Counted from the stretch's first letter, positions 11,056 to 22,197 are shown. The stretch is DNA of 64,000 nucleotides from Ovis canadensis (GCF_042477335.2 NC_091249.1:50948001-51012000), one strand, 5' to 3'. Notes: generated by a model from the sequence alone, not told the origin. A program made the numbers and translations.

Positions 11056-11844
11056 AACACAAGCTGGAATCAAGATTGTCGGGAGAAATATCAATAACCT
11101 CAGATATGCCGATGACACCACCCTTATGGCAGAAAGTGAAGAGGAACTAAAAAGCCTCTTGATGAAAGTGAAAGAAGAGAGTGAAAAAGTTGGCTTAAAG
11201 CTCAACATTCAGAAAACTAAGATCATGGCATCTGGTCCCATCACTTCATGGGAAATAGATGGGGAAACAGTGGAAACAGTGTCAGACTTTATTTTTCTGG
11301 GCTCCAAAATCACTCCTTGGAAGAAAAGTTATGACCAACCTAGATAGCATATTCAAAAGCAGAGACATTACTTTGCCAACTAAGGTCCATCTAGTCAAGG
11401 CTATGGTTTTTCCTGTGGTCATGTATGGATGTGAGAGTTGGACTGTGAAGAAGGCTGAGCACCGAAGAATTGATGTTTTTGAACTGTGGTGTTGGAGAAG
11501 ACGCTTGAGAGTCCCTTGGACTGCAAGGAGATTCAATCAATCCATTCTGAAGGAGATCAGCCCTGGGATTTCTTTGGAAGGACTGATGCTAAAGCTGAAA
11601 CTCCAATACGTTGGCCATCTCATGCGAAGAGTTGACTCATTGGAAAAGACTCTGATGCTGGGAGGGATTGGGGGCAGGAGGAGAAGGGGACGACCGAGGA
11701 TGAGATGGCTGGATGGCCTCACTGACTCGATGGACGTGAGTCTGAGTGAACTCTGGGAGATGGTGATGGACAGGGAGGCCTGGCGTGCTGCGATTCATGG
11801 GGTCGCAAAGAGTCGGACACGACTGAGCGACTGAACTGAACTGA
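11056..11844 (+). mobile_element. BovB LINE copy C, 5' truncated
   Basis: The distal BovB part only, from just before the Tyr-Ala-Asp-Asp motif (codons 11,105-11,116) to the CTGAACTGAACTGA end. Compared with copies A and B it lacks about 40 bases at 11,313, between CCAAAATCACT and CCTTGGAAGAAAAG. The CpG-rich 3' end (GTCGCAAAGAGTCGGACACG) has kept CpGs that copies A and B have lost, so it looks like the youngest of the three. Confidence 0.95.
11126..11834 (+). pseudogene. BovB RT C-terminal ORF fragment (copy C)
   Basis: Two overlapping frames (11,126-11,347 and 11,259-11,834). The second is open for 191 codons to the natural BovB C-terminus ([10 protein letters not shown]) and includes the cysteine/tryptophan motif [17 protein letters not shown] and the arginine-rich [14 protein letters not shown]. 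The upstream RT and endonuclease domains are absent, so no function is expected. Confidence 0.88.
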
Positions 11845-12166
11845 TCTTTGTCCCGAAATAGGTAAGACGCTTTTTACCTCTGGCTTCTTTCCATATTTAT
11901 CTTTAATGTAATATGTCTGCTTGCCATTTGGAGGGTGTTTTGTTCTATTTGGTTTTGGCATTTATCCTGCCTGTTGTTCTCTGGATCTGTGGCTTGGTGT
12001 CTGACATTAATTTGAGGTCATCCTCAGTCATTATCGCTTCAAATAGTTCTCTGCTCCTCTCTTTCTCCCCCTGGAATTCACATTACATATTACATCTTTT
12101 ATCCCCAAATTCTTAGTTATTCTGTTCTGGTTTTTTTTTTTTTTTGGTCTTTTTTCTCTTTTCATT

Positions 12167-12403
12167 TCAGTTTTTATAAGTTTCTGTAGATAAATCTTCG
12201 CTGATGTGTAGTTCACTGATTCTTTCCTCAGCTGTGTCCAGTCTGGTGAAAAACCCATCATCAAAGGCATCCTTCATTTTTGTTACAGAATTTTGCATTT
12301 CTTTTTGATTATTTCTTAGAATTTCCATCTCTCTGCTTATATTACCGACTCGTTCTTGAATGTTGTCTACTTTTCCCGCTAGAGCCTTTAGCCTATTAAT
12401 CAT
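12167..12403 (-). pseudogene. L1 ORF1p coiled-coil remnant
   Basis: A 78-codon open piece on the minus strand with heptad-like residues and the typical ORF1 run of MKDAFD followed by RLDTAEERISEL. In L1 this region forms the trimeric coiled coil of the RNA-binding ORF1 protein. The RRM and C-terminal domains are not present in frame, so this is a fossil. Confidence 0.75.
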
Positions 12404-12974
12404 AGTTATTTTATATTCTCAGTGTGATTATTCCAACATCTCTGCTCCATCTGAGTCTGGTCTGATGCTTGCTCTGTCTCTTCAGATCTGTTCTTCGACT
12501 TTTAATATGCCTTGCATGATGTACTGAATAAAAGAAACCATATCCCTAGGCTTTTAGCGATCTGGTGGTGAGGTATGGGGTGAGGGGAAGTGTTTTAGCT
12601 CTACGATTAGTTCTGTCTTTTTGTGAGCCTGTGCTCCTGGCCTGAGACCCTCATGAGTTTTTCTTAGTTCTCTCCTACCCTTTCCATTCCACTTTAGACG
12701 GGACAAAAAGGCTAGATGGGATTGCAATCGCTATTTCTCTCTCCCAACACAGAAAGCTAAATGGAACTGGAGTTGGATATTTCTCTTCCACCAGATCAGT
12801 TATGAAACTGGTTAAACAGTTTCTCCTGAAGGCAGACAGGTCTTTGTTAGGAGGAACAGAATGCTCTCATCTATTTCAAAATGCCTACTTCCCCACTCCT
12901 TCTGCTGGAGACAAGAGGGGAATTTCTTCTAATGTTCTCTCTGAGATTCTAGTGGAGCTTATGGAGGTAATATG

Positions 12975-13385
12975 TCATCCTTTGGTATACCCGGGGGTTA
13001 AAGGACCCCCTGCAGACACCAAAATCCACAGATGGTCCAGTCCCAGGGTTGGTTCTGCATCCCTGGACTCAACCAACCTTGGATCCTAAACATAGTACAC
13101 ATGGTATTGAAAAAAATCTGCATATATAAGTGGACCTGTGGGCTTCCCTTGTGGCTCAGCTGGTAAAGAATCTGCCTACAATGCGGGAGACCTGGATTCG
13201 ATCCCTGGGTCGGGGAGACCCCCTGGAGAAGGGAAAGGTTACCTACTCCAGTGTTCTGGCCTGGAGAATTCCATGGACTCTATAGTCCTTGGGGTCACAA
13301 AGGGTCAGAGACTGAGCGACTGCGCGGCTTTCACACACACCCAAGCGGACCTGCACAATTCAGAAACGCGCTCACAGCTGCGGAG
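12975..13385. mobile_element. Tigger-like (Tc1/mariner) DNA transposon fragment
   Basis: GGTATACCCGGGGGTTAAAG, CACCAAAATCCACAGATGG and TATATAAGTGGACC resemble the 'GGTATCCG...CCAAAATCC...' ends of mammalian Tigger elements. Interrupted by the Bov-tA at 13,139-13,342; the outer parts rejoin at AAGTGGACCTG. Confidence 0.6.
13139..13342 (+). mobile_element. Bov-tA SINE with target-site duplication
   Basis: Complete copy from GGGCTTCCCTTGTGGCTCAG to GAGACTGAGCGACT and a CACAC tail. Flanked by AAGTGGACCTG (13,128-13,138) and AAGCGGACCTG (13,343-13,353). Pol III A/B-box-like tRNA head remnants are present, but this is a retroposon and not a tRNA gene. Confidence 0.95.
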
Positions 13386-13419
13386 GGCCCGCTGACACTG
13401 GGCCCTCCCTGGTGCTCTG

Positions 13420-13738
13420 TTTTATTTTGTTTGTTTTTGCCCATGCTGGGTCTTCACTGCTGCGCGGGCTTTTTTCTAGCTGCAGTGAGCGGGGACTACT
13501 CCAGTTGCGCTGCACCAGCTTCTCATTTGGTGGCTTCTCTTGTCGTGGAGCACGGGCTCTGGGGTGCATGGGGTTCAGCAGTTTTGGTTCCTGGGCGCTA
13601 AAGCACAGGCTCAGTAGTTGTGGCACCCAGGCTTAGTTGCTCTGCAGCCTCTAGAATCTTCCTGGACCAGGGATTGAACCTTTGTCTCCTGCATTGGCAG
13701 GTGGTTTTTTTTTTACCGCTGAGCCACCAGGGAAACCC
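13420..13738 (-). mobile_element. CHR-type (CHR-2-like) cetartiodactyl SINE
   Basis: Reverse-strand copy with the typical series of 'AGTAGTTGTGGC', 'CTTAGTTGCTCTGCAGCC', 'CTTCCTGGACCAGGGATTG' and the end CACCAGGGAAACCCC. Its open frames on both strands are shadows of this SINE. Confidence 0.85.
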
Positions 13739-14149
13739 CCTGGAGTTCTTAACTCTGAAATTTGTCTGCAGTCAGCAATTCATCAATTACAGTCTGGGTT
13801 TCCCTACCTCAGGCTGGTTCTCCCAGCAGTTTCTGCCCATAGGTTTCTGCTCTGAAATGTTGCAATCCTCTGTATATGCCTGTTTGTCTCTCATTTGGGG
13901 AACAGAAATTTGCCCTGTGACCTCAGTTCTTTGCCAGGTTTAAGAAGAGTTGTTATTTTCAGTTTGTTCAGCTGTTTTATTGTGTGAATGGGAGAGATGA
14001 CTTCCAAGCTCCTTACTTGAAGCTATGGGGCTTTGGTCCATATCTACAGTCTATCTATTTACAGAGTTTTATTATGGACATCTTCAAGCGTGCATAAGAG
14101 TAGAAAGAACCGCATGATGAACTCCTATATACTCAAAAGCTTCAGCTTT

Positions 14150-14920
14150 TACATTCTGCAGTTTCTGTTTCATCCATTCCATCTCTCAAATGTTTTTTTT
14201 TTTCCTCTAACAAAGATAGTTTGTTTCCTCTGACCAGCAATATCACTTCTAGAAATTTGTTTTAGAGATATATTGTGGGTCAGCTGGTAAAGAATCTGCC
14301 TGCAATGAGGAAGACCTAGTTCAATCCCTAGGTTGGGAAGATCCCCTGGAGAAGGGAAAGGCTACCCACTCCAGTATTCTGGCCTGGAGAATTCCATGGA
14401 CTGTATAAGTCCTTGGGGTCGCAAAGAGTTGGACACAACTGAGCAACTTGCACTTTCACTTCATTTTCATGCATTTGAGCAAAATTTGACTTATGCAAAG
14501 TTATTTATTACAGACTTGTTTGGACAGGAAGAGGCAAAAACAATACAAATGTCCATCAAAAGGGGACTGGTTAAATCCGCATGGAACATCACACAATGGA
14601 GGGCTAGCCAGATGTAGAAATAGGCCTTGGAAACATGTTATGCATCAATACAGAATATTCTCCAAAGTATATTGCTAAGTGAGGAAAAAAATAAAACACA
14701 ACAATTGGCAAAATGATGCATCTAGTATACTGCCATCGTGTAACAAAAAGGGGCAGGGTGATGTAACCATATTTTCTTGTGTGGTGCATTAAATATCTCT
14801 AGAAGGTTGCCCTTGCAGAGAGGAGCTGGTACCCTGGGAACAGTGGGGACAGTGATGTGAGGGGGATTCTCACTGTGTACCCTTTTCTACCTTTTGATTT
14901 GTACATCATGGGAATGCATT
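14150..14920 (+). mobile_element. L1 3'-end (L1M-type), split by a Bov-tA
   Basis: Parts at about 14,220-14,275 and 14,464-14,920 match an old L1 3' end: CAATACAAATGTCCATCAAA, ATATTGCTAAGTGAGGAAAA, TCACTGTGTACCCTTTTCTA. The exact left end is uncertain. Confidence 0.65.
14276..14463 (+). mobile_element. Bov-tA SINE
   Basis: From GTGGGTCAGCTGGTAAAGAA to the CACTTTCACTTC tail, with the conserved GGAGAATTCCATGGACTG core. The first bases of the tRNA head are missing. Confidence 0.92.
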
Positions 14921-15085
14921 GAAGGCAGGAGGAGAAGGGGACAGCAGAGGATGAGATGGTTGGATGGTATCACTGACTCAATGGACATGAGTTTGAGCAA
15001 GCTCTGGGAGATGGTGAAGCACAGGAAAGACTGGCGTGCTGCTGTCCATGGGATCACAAAAAGTCAGACACGACCAAGCAGCAAC
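14921..15085 (+). mobile_element. BovB 3'-end fragment
   Basis: GAAGGCAGGAGGAGAAGGGG through GATGAGATGGTTGGATGG to the GTCAGACACGACC end. Heavily 5'-truncated BovB placed in or beside the L1 3' end. Confidence 0.9.
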
Positions 15086-15189
15086 AACATCCTGGTGAAT
15101 GAATGAATGAACAAAATTTAAAAGAAGGGAAGGAAACTCCTTCTCCTGCACTCTAGAGGATGGGGAGGTGATGGATGGGGAGACTGACA

Positions 15190-15400
15190 CATTTATTGAA
15201 TATTTAGGCCACGGGACTGTGCTCCTTATCCTATAAAGCTCCCCACACTCTGGGAGGCAGGTGGTTTACACCCATTTCTCAGATGAGGAAGCTGGACTCA
15301 GCTCTCTGAAGGAGCTTACCCGAGATGAGTTATGACCTAAGTTAAGCAGCAGAGCCAGCCGGGAGCCCAGGTCTGACTCTGTCTAATCCAGCTCACTCCC
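15190..15400 (-). repeat. MIR element
   Basis: TTTCTCAGATGAGGAAGCTG followed by GCAGAGCCAGCCGGGAGCCC is the reverse complement of the conserved MIR core. Confidence 0.75.
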
Positions 15401-15654
15401 CCATGGGGAGAGACAAGGCGCTTGACTTCCTGTGCTACTGGCACAAGAGGAGATCAGAATCTCTGGGTCTCCAGCATGGACTCAAGTTCTCCCCAGGGAG
15501 CAGCTGTGCTTTCAAATTCATCCACTCCCAGGGCAGAATTACCTGGTTCCTTCCCCAGGGATTCTCTTCAGCTGCTGCTTCTCACTTCCCCCACCTCTGA
15601 AAACAAGATCCAATTTAATTTAGGGAGAAAAAGCCATAAGATTCAGTTTATCCC

Positions 15655-15740
15655 TTGAAATACAATCAGACTGAAGGAAAGAATTAATTTTTAATTCCAT
15701 CTTAATTACTCGGAGAAATGATCTATTGGCACAGCTTGGC
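15655..15740. promoter_or_regulatory. Candidate conserved noncoding element (AT-rich, TAATT motifs)
   Basis: A repeat-free, AT-rich stretch between GC-rich flanks with several homeodomain-type cores (ATTAATTTTTAATTCC, TTAATTACTC). Inference from composition only. Confidence 0.3.
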
Positions 15741-15938
15741 CCTGGGGTGCCCCTGGCTGATCTCTGCCTGCCGCAGCCAGGCACTGACTAGCATGGGAAG
15801 AGGGGGGGCCTGGGCTCTCACACAGGTACCCTTGCTGAAGAGAATTAGAAACTGTAGAAAGTAGTCCCTAATCTTTCCTTTAGCCCAATCTCAGATTTCT
15901 TTAACAAAGCGAGATTTATTCCTTGGTGATGCATAAGG

Positions 15939-15993
15939 TGTGTGTGTGTGTGCGTGCGTGCACGCACTGTGAGTGTGGGTGTGTATGTGTAGT
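15939..15993 (+). repeat. (TG)n-rich simple repeat
   Basis: GTGTGTGTGTGTG followed by degenerate GCGTGCGTGCACGCAC and GTGTATGTGT. Confidence 0.9.
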
Positions 15994-16084
15994 GGGGGAG
16001 GGGGTGTTGGTCCACAGGACATGCCAGATCACTTGTGACCCTGGGCTGAGGGGATAGGGACCATGTCCTCCTCATCATATACCA

Positions 16085-16480
16085 CTTGTTAAGCAAACCC
16101 TCACTGAGCACCTACTGTGTGCCAAGCATCGTATGGGAGCCAGGGACCCAGCAGAGCCTGTCCTCCCCCATCACACCGATGAAATTCTAGGAGGAGGTGG
16201 GGGACATAGACAATGAGCAAATAAACGTAAGTTCATGTCGTAATAAGTGCTATGTGGTAGATAAAATAGGGCAATGGGCTGGAGAGTGATGGGCGAAGGT
16301 TTTCAAGAGTAAGTAGGGAGGCTCTCTCCAGAAAAGGCGATGTGGGGCTGAGGTTTGGGAATAGTACATCAAGCAGGGGGCAAGGCAGGTGGAAAGGCCC
16401 TGAGGCAGGGACTGGACAACTTGTCTGCAGAGGAGAAAGGTGGTGTAGCTGGAGTGGCTAAGCCACGGACAGGGTGGGAG
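16085..16480 (+). repeat. L2-like ancient LINE fragment
   Basis: ACTGAGCACCTACTGTGTGC, GACAATGAGCAAATAAACG, TAATAAGTGCTATGTGG and AAAGGCCCTGAGGCAGGGAC are motifs of a widespread old mammalian repeat. The family name is less certain than the repeat call. Confidence 0.6.
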
Positions 16481-16639
16481 CTGATGACTTTGCATTGCAT
16501 CCGGTGCCAAGGAAGGCACTGTGTGTGCATGCCGACACACAGTAGGTGCTCAATAATGGCTGGCTGCACAGACTGCACCCTCTGAACTGCTAGCATCTGG
16601 GAATCTGTTTGCTGCCATTTTGTCCCTTCCCTGCTGCCA

Positions 16640-16830
16640 GGGAAATTCAGACAACTGTTAATGTCCAGGAAACCACCCTCTGCCAGCCCTCACCAACACT
16701 GTTTTGATGTGCTAACAACTCTTAATGAGGATCCTAATGAGTCACTAAAAATGGCATCATTAGGTTGAGAACAGAACAGTCTACACAAGCGAATGTCCAA
16801 AACAACCAGGCAATTAGCCAGGGAGCAGAC
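16640..16830. promoter_or_regulatory. Candidate regulatory element with TAATGAG and AP-1-type motifs
   Basis: Repeat-free stretch with TTAATGAG (16,722-16,729), CTAATGAG (16,734-16,741) overlapping TGAGTCA (16,738-16,744), CATCATTAGG and GGCAATTAGCC. The cluster is visible; enhancer activity is inference. Confidence 0.35.
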
Positions 16831-16836
16831 ACTGCC

Positions 16837-16863
16837 CCTGCCCACCCCCACCCCCACCCCCCG
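16837..16863. repeat. C-rich tract with G-quadruplex potential on the minus strand
   Basis: Five or more consecutive runs of four to six C separated by single A or G. Confidence 0.7.
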
Positions 16864-17039
16864 CCTCAGCCTCTGCCAGGCAGGCCGCTCCTTTCCCCCA
16901 AATGCAGGGGCCAGTTTGTCTGCCTGTATCTCCTTGGGCTGTGATTCCACATCCCAGCACACTATCAGACTGGGTTCTTACTACCACATGAAGCTGTTAG
17001 TCTAAGAACTGAGAAAAATGAAATGTATATACTGTGGTT

Positions 17040-17358
17040 AGTTGCTCAGTCACGTCCGACTCTTTGTGACCCCCTGGACTGTAGCCCACCAGGCTCCTCT
17101 GTCCATGGAATTCTCCAGGCAAGAATACTGGAGTGGGTTGCCATGCTTTCCTCCAGGGGATCTTCCTGACCCAGGGATCAAACCCAGGTCTCCCGCATTG
17201 CAGGTGGATTCTTTACCATATGCACCACTACGGAAGCCCAAGAGTACTGGAGTGGGTAGTCTATCTATTCTCCAGGGGATCTTCTGGACCCAGGAATTGA
17301 ACCGAGGTCTCCTGCATTGTAGGTGGATTCTTTACCAGCTGAGCTACCAGTGAAGCTC
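17040..17358 (-). mobile_element. BOV-A2-type dimeric SINE
   Basis: Two Bov-A units in reverse. The first runs from GTTGCTCAGTCACGTCCGAC to ACTACGGAAGCCC (about 17,238). The second, shorter unit (AGAGTACTGGAGTGGGTAGT to GAGCTACCAGTGAAGCTC) follows directly, the BOV-A2 arrangement. An (AT)(AC) tract follows at 17,360-17,382. Confidence 0.92.
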
Positions 17359-18489
17359 AAATATATATATACACACACACGAATTTGCTTAAATATAAAA
17401 GTGAAGACATAGCTCGAGGCTGGTCAGAACTTAAAGTGAGAATGCATTAGGACAGAGGTTCCAGAATGAGGGCTGCAGGCTAAATCCGACAGAAGGATGT
17501 TTTATTCCGCCTATTCAGAAGTTACAAAAAATTTAAATGTTTCCCACATTAAATAACAAGTGTTTACGTAAAAACGTGGGTGAAAAGCCAGAAGCGCTGG
17601 CGTCCCTGGGCCCCGCACCCCACTCTCTGTCCTCTTTGTTACAGCCCCCACCATGTCCCAGGTTCTCCCCCACCCCTGAGACCAAGTGTTAGTTGCCATT
17701 TATCATCGGGTTTGCCCAGTTTATTTTCTCCTTGGGGATTTAAAGGAAAAAGGCATATATTTCTCAAAGTCCCTCGATCAAAAGTAGACAAAACACAGAT
17801 CAAGAGACAGGAATAGTGGGGGAGAGACTAATGTCCTGAGGACATGGAGACAATTCCTACATGTTCAGTGTGCAAGTAAAGTGTGTCTGCTTCCAGAGAA
17901 CCCACTAAAATGCCACGGGAAGCAATCCCCTTCTCATCCGGCTGTCGCACAGCCTGGGCCCCACGGTGTTGAAGCAGCCTTTGGCCCTGCTTGAGGGACT
18001 GTCACTTCTGCACTGGGGTGATTGCTATGGCAGGGGCAGCCCTGGAAGCAAAGTGTTCACTGTTGGGAATCTGAGTTTGTGACTTGCTTTGAGCATGCTG
18101 CAATATTATGAGTATCCTGAGTTATAGTCTTGGTGAATCTGAGAGTTACTGTGTTTTCATTCCAAATCTCATAAGCTGATCCCACCTGATTGACTTCTGT
18201 GGGTCCAGCCATGGTACCCAGCAAAGACAAGTAGGGCCAACCCCTGCCCTGGGAAGCTGGCTACTCTGGGCAGGGGCATGCATAAGGGCAGTCAGCATCC
18301 TGATGATGGTGTGTGAAAAAGACCTTTTTAAAGTGCTCAAAATGTTGACTAACTGGATTACTCCTTACTGTTTGAAGTTTGTAAAAATATGCTCATGGGA
18401 AAGAAGTCAAACCCTTCAAGAAATTGTCATGACAAGCAAGTCTCTGGTCACCCAGACCCCCGGTCTATGGGTTTCCCTTCTTCCACTTT

Positions 18490-18910
18490 CCCATGGAGCT
18501 GAATCAAATGGTGGTTCCCAGAGAGATATGCCCATGTCTAATCCTTAGTATCTATGAGTGTGACCTTATTTGGGAGAAAAGGGACCTTTGCAGATTTAAT
18601 TAAGTAAGAATCTGGAGATGAAAAAGTTATCCAGGATTGTCTACTTGGCCTTAAATCCAATGAAAGTGTCTTAAAAATAGACACAGCACAGAGGAGGAGC
18701 CAGTGCCAACTCAGAGGCAGAAACTGAAGGGATGCAGCCGTGAGCCGAGGGATGCAAAAGCTGCTGGAGCACGGCGGGGAGGCCTTGGGAGGGGGCATGG
18801 CCCTGCTGACAGGTAGATTTCAGACACATGGTGACACGATTAATTTCTTTTGTTTTAAGCCACAGTGTTTGTGGTAATTTGTTATGGCGGCCACAGGGAA
18901 CTAGAGTTCC
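18490..18910 (+). mobile_element. MLT1-type (ERVL-MaLR) solo LTR
   Basis: TGTGACCTTATTTGGGAGAA, CCTTTGCAGATTTAATTAAG and the 3' part TTTTAAGCCACAGTGTTTGT then GGTAATTTGTTATGGC are typical of MLT1 LTRs. No internal retroviral genes are beside it. Confidence 0.8.
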
Positions 18911-18929
18911 TCTTTCTTTCTCTAGCCCT

Positions 18930-19330
18930 CCTCTCCCTCATTCTCTAAACACAAGGAGAATATCATAATCAATGTATTTCTTGCCTTTTTCATTTAAGCA
19001 CTGCTTGAAAATCTCTCTCACAGACAGCTGCCAATGGTCTTCTTTATGCTTGTATGGTATTCTATCGTATGGATGATATACTGTTGATTGGTCTACCCCA
19101 TCTCTTACTAATGAACTGAGGTTGTTCCCCATCTTTTGCTCACATACACAGCGCTGCAAAGACATCTTTCCCGCACAGGTGGGTATGCCAGTGAAACACC
19201 TGCAGTATCAATTCCCACAAGTAGAATTACTGTATCCAAGAGTGTGAGCGTTTCCCATTTTCCTCAGGATTGCCAAATTGCCCTCCAAGGAGGTTATACC
19301 GCAGATTCCTTTTTTAAAGTACATTTTTTT
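18930..19330 (-). mobile_element. Old L1 3'-end fragment
   Basis: GCCAAATTGCCCTCCAAGGA and GTAGAATTACTGTATCCAAG are the reverse complement of the L1M distal ORF2/3' UTR. Confidence 0.65.
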
Positions 19331-20150
19331 CTCATTACAAAAGTAATCTTTTAGTAGAATTCTTAAGGGTGATTTGATTACACCTTGTAACCAAAATCTT
19401 TTCTAGTAGAACATAGTCAATAGGAAAAATAACATCAATTACCTGAAATTTTCTTGCCAGCCTGGCTGGATTGGCCCTCATCTGCTAAATGGGAGTTCTC
19501 GTGTTACGTGTCTGTTTTTCCTCTAAGTGGCCTCCGTCGGGGGCTCTGAGGCAGGGCGCCAGGATGAGGCTCTTTGAGCCTGGAAGGCCAGCAGAAAGGC
19601 CCCCTCTTGTGCCATCAGTGAATAATCCCAACTTTCCCTACCTTCCAACCCGGGTTCCCTTTATGAGACAAGGAGAAAGGGAAACAAGAGAGTCACGCCC
19701 CCATCTGGACAGCCCTGTGCTCAAAGCTGAAAGTCCTTTGTCCTTGTTCTTTGTGTTCCTGGACCAGACTTTGGCTCAGAGGAAATCTCCCTGCTCCTTG
19801 CCAAGGTGGAGAAGGAGGTCCTGGTTCCCTGAGGTGCTACCCAAGCTCCATTAGGCAGGCAAAGGGGCCTTCTCTCCTCTACTCCTGGCCTGGATCAGCT
19901 GCCAGGATGGGTGGTCTCCGCTGTAGCGTGCCCACTCCCCATCAGTCCCCCACAGTGGTTTTGGATTTAAAGAGATTCCCAAAGACCATCTTGCCCTGTT
20001 CTTCATTTTAGGGATGGATAAACCCAGGCCAAGGGAACGAGTCAATTGATCCAAGACCACACCTGCAGGGGCCCCCCATCACCTGCTCGTGAAGGTTTTA
20101 GCTCCTTCCATGGGATAGAGGGCTTGGCTGAATGTGGACCTTACCTTCAT
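19331..20150. other. Intergenic sequence, no gene recognised
   Basis: No exon-like coding pattern or assignable repeat, except a short MIR-like piece near 19,995-20,070 (GGGATGGATAAACCCAGGCC). The open frames here have no recognisable protein motifs. Confidence 0.5.
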
Positions 20151-20159
20151 TTCCAAACC

Positions 20160-20600
20160 CATCTCCTACCACTGTCTGCCTCACCTGAAGTGGTTTGAAT
20201 AACCAAAGGAATTTGAAGCTCACTTGCTGCAGCCCTCTACCACCGCCCCTATCTGCCAGTCCCAGTCTATATCTCACCTCCAGCCCACACTCATTCAAAC
20301 CCCTTCCTTCCTCATCTTTGCTTCATCAATTCCTTCTCGTTTTTATGACTCAGCTCAGATACACCCCTTTCTCCAGGAAGCCTGCCCTGATTGGTCCCTA
20401 GTTGGGTCGGGTACCTCTTCCTGTGTCCTGAGCACATTCCCATGACCCCACTCACTATGGTTATCATGATCTGTCTGGGGTCTGCCCAGATGGTGGCTCT
20501 ACTGCCACCACGTAGAGCTCTTGGAGGACTAAGAAAAAACCCAAGTCATCTATGTTGGCTCACATCACCCAAGTAAACATGTTTATTGAATGAGCAAATG
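20160..20600 (-). repeat. L2 LINE fragment
   Basis: Reverse-strand L2 pattern: CTCAGCTCAGATACACCCC, TCTCCAGGAAGCCTGCCCTG and ACATGTTTATTGAATGAGCA at the 3' end. Confidence 0.65.
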
Positions 20601-20639
20601 AACAAACCAGAAGATAGGTGACAGTCACTGCAATGGATT

Positions 20640-20767
20640 AGAAAGAAGGAATCTTGAGCAAGGTATCAGGAGACCTTTGCTATTTATTATTTGCACACCT
20701 TTGGGCAAGTTTCTAACCTCGAGGCCTCGGTTTCCTCCCCTGTAAAATGGTGTGATCTGACTGTACA
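20640..20767 (+). repeat. MIR element
   Basis: TTTGGGCAAGTTTCTAACCT, then CGGTTTCCTCCCCTGTAAAA, the forward MIR core. Confidence 0.85.
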
Positions 20768-21160
20768 CCAGTCAGCTGCTGCTGCATAACAAGCAGCCAT
20801 AGGCTGTGAGTAACTTAACGGCAATAAGCACCATGCAGTTCATGCAGTCATGGTTGTCCAGGTGTTGGCTGATTCAGCCTGGGCCCCCTGAGGTGGCTGG
20901 CCAGGTCTGGCTCTGCTCTGTGAATTTCCTGTCTTCTTTGGGACGGTGGGGTAGCTGGATCATATCCTCAAATGGTATTGACAGAGGCACAAGAGAACCC
21001 ATGGATGTGTGGAGAGGCTCAGAATGGATACTCTGTCCATTCCATTGACCAAAGCTTGTCATATGGCTGAACCCAAAGGTAATGAGGGAGGGGACACACT
21101 CAACTCTGGGGGTGGAGAGAGGAACTGCTAACTCACATGAGAAAATGATACAGAGAGGGT
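20768..21160 (+). repeat. Ancient interspersed repeat, family not assigned
   Basis: CAGTCAGCTGCTGCTGCATA, GGTTGTCCAGGTGTTGGCTG, TCCATTGACCAAAGCTTGTC and AACTGCTAACTCACATG match a common mammalian old repeat that starts with a 'GCTGCTGTGTAACAAACC'-like motif. I cannot name it securely. Confidence 0.5.
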
Positions 21161-21769
21161 GAAAAAAACCAGGGCCCACAAACCAGTCTGCTGCAAGTTA
21201 TGTGGTGAGTGCAGATCCCACAGGGCTGGCAGGCTTCCACCCTCTGAGACGATCCACCCCATTCCTCCTCTGCTCTGTGTCCCCTCTTGTCCTCCTGCTT
21301 GGTGAACTCCCCCTGTTTCTTTCTGCCCACCTGGACCCAGGTCGCTTCTGGTGGGAATGCTGTGTGAACAATTCTTTCTTCTCCCCATTTCGGCCTGTAT
21401 TTCTCACCCTGTACAGGACCTCAGCCCAAATCATCTGCTCCCTCCTTCAGCAAGAGCACAACAACCATTTGGTCTCTTGAACCTGGAACCTGACATTGGC
21501 CTCCCTCTCTGCGCTTCCAGGGTCTCACCAAGCCCATGAATTTCAGCTCTCAGCTCCCTACTGACCCTGCCACCTGCTCCTAGGACCACCTGCTCTACCC
21601 TGCCCCAGGCGGCCTCATGTTCCCTAAACTGAGCCCATGCCTCCTCCAAAAACAACTCCATACTGTCACCTATGAGATCTTTGTAACAGGCAGATCTGAT
21701 TGAGTCTTCACTGCTAACAGCAGGGGCAGCCAGGCAGAATGCATAATTAAGGCTGTGAGGGAACGGGGT

Positions 21770-22197
21770 GGTTGCTATGGGTAGAGTTGTGTCTCCTCCC
21801 CACAAATATGTTGGGGTCCTAATCCTCAGTTCCTCGTGATGTGAGCTTATTTGAAAGCAGGGTTATTACAGAGGTAATCATGTTGCAATGAGGTCATTAG
21901 GGTAGGCCCCAATCCGACTGTGTCCTTATGAAAAGGAGAAATTTGGACACAGACACCCACGCAGGGCAGACAATGTGAAGATGCTGGTAGAATACCATCT
22001 ACAAGAGTACCTGAGGCCTCCAGAAGCCAGGGGAGGGGCGTGAAACAGAGGGTCTCCATAGCCCTCAGAAGGAGCCTGCCGTGCCGCACCTTGATCTTGG
22101 ACGTGCAGCCTCTGGACTGTGAGACCATAAATTCCTGTTGTTTAAGTCACCTGGTTTGACATACTTTGCTACTAAGCAGCCCTTGGAAACTAACACA
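21770..22197 (+). mobile_element. MLT1-type LTR, first of two in tandem
   Basis: Well-preserved LTR from TAGAGTTGTGTCTCCTCCCC through AATTTGGACACAGACACCC and CACCTTGATCTTGGACGTGC to GAAACTAACACAG. Confidence 0.85.

Larger units (their letters stand above)
10401..12990 (-). mobile_element. L1/HAL1-like ORF1 and 5' region, minus strand
   Basis: Antisense L1 5' half: GTTGCCCTAGAGTTTGCAAT (about 10,489), CTTACAACTAATCCAAGTC, and the ORF1 coiled-coil region around 12,170-12,400. Most of ORF2 is missing between this part and the 3' half at 8,800-10,400, which fits either a deleted L1 or a half-L1 (HAL1-type) element. BovB copy C interrupts it. Confidence 0.7.

Noticed and set aside
13139..13342. 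tRNA-Glu-like gene at SINE heads (here and at the other Bov-tA copies)
   Set aside because: The A/B-box-like remnants belong to SINEs; cloverleaf pairing is degraded and target-site duplications show retroposition.
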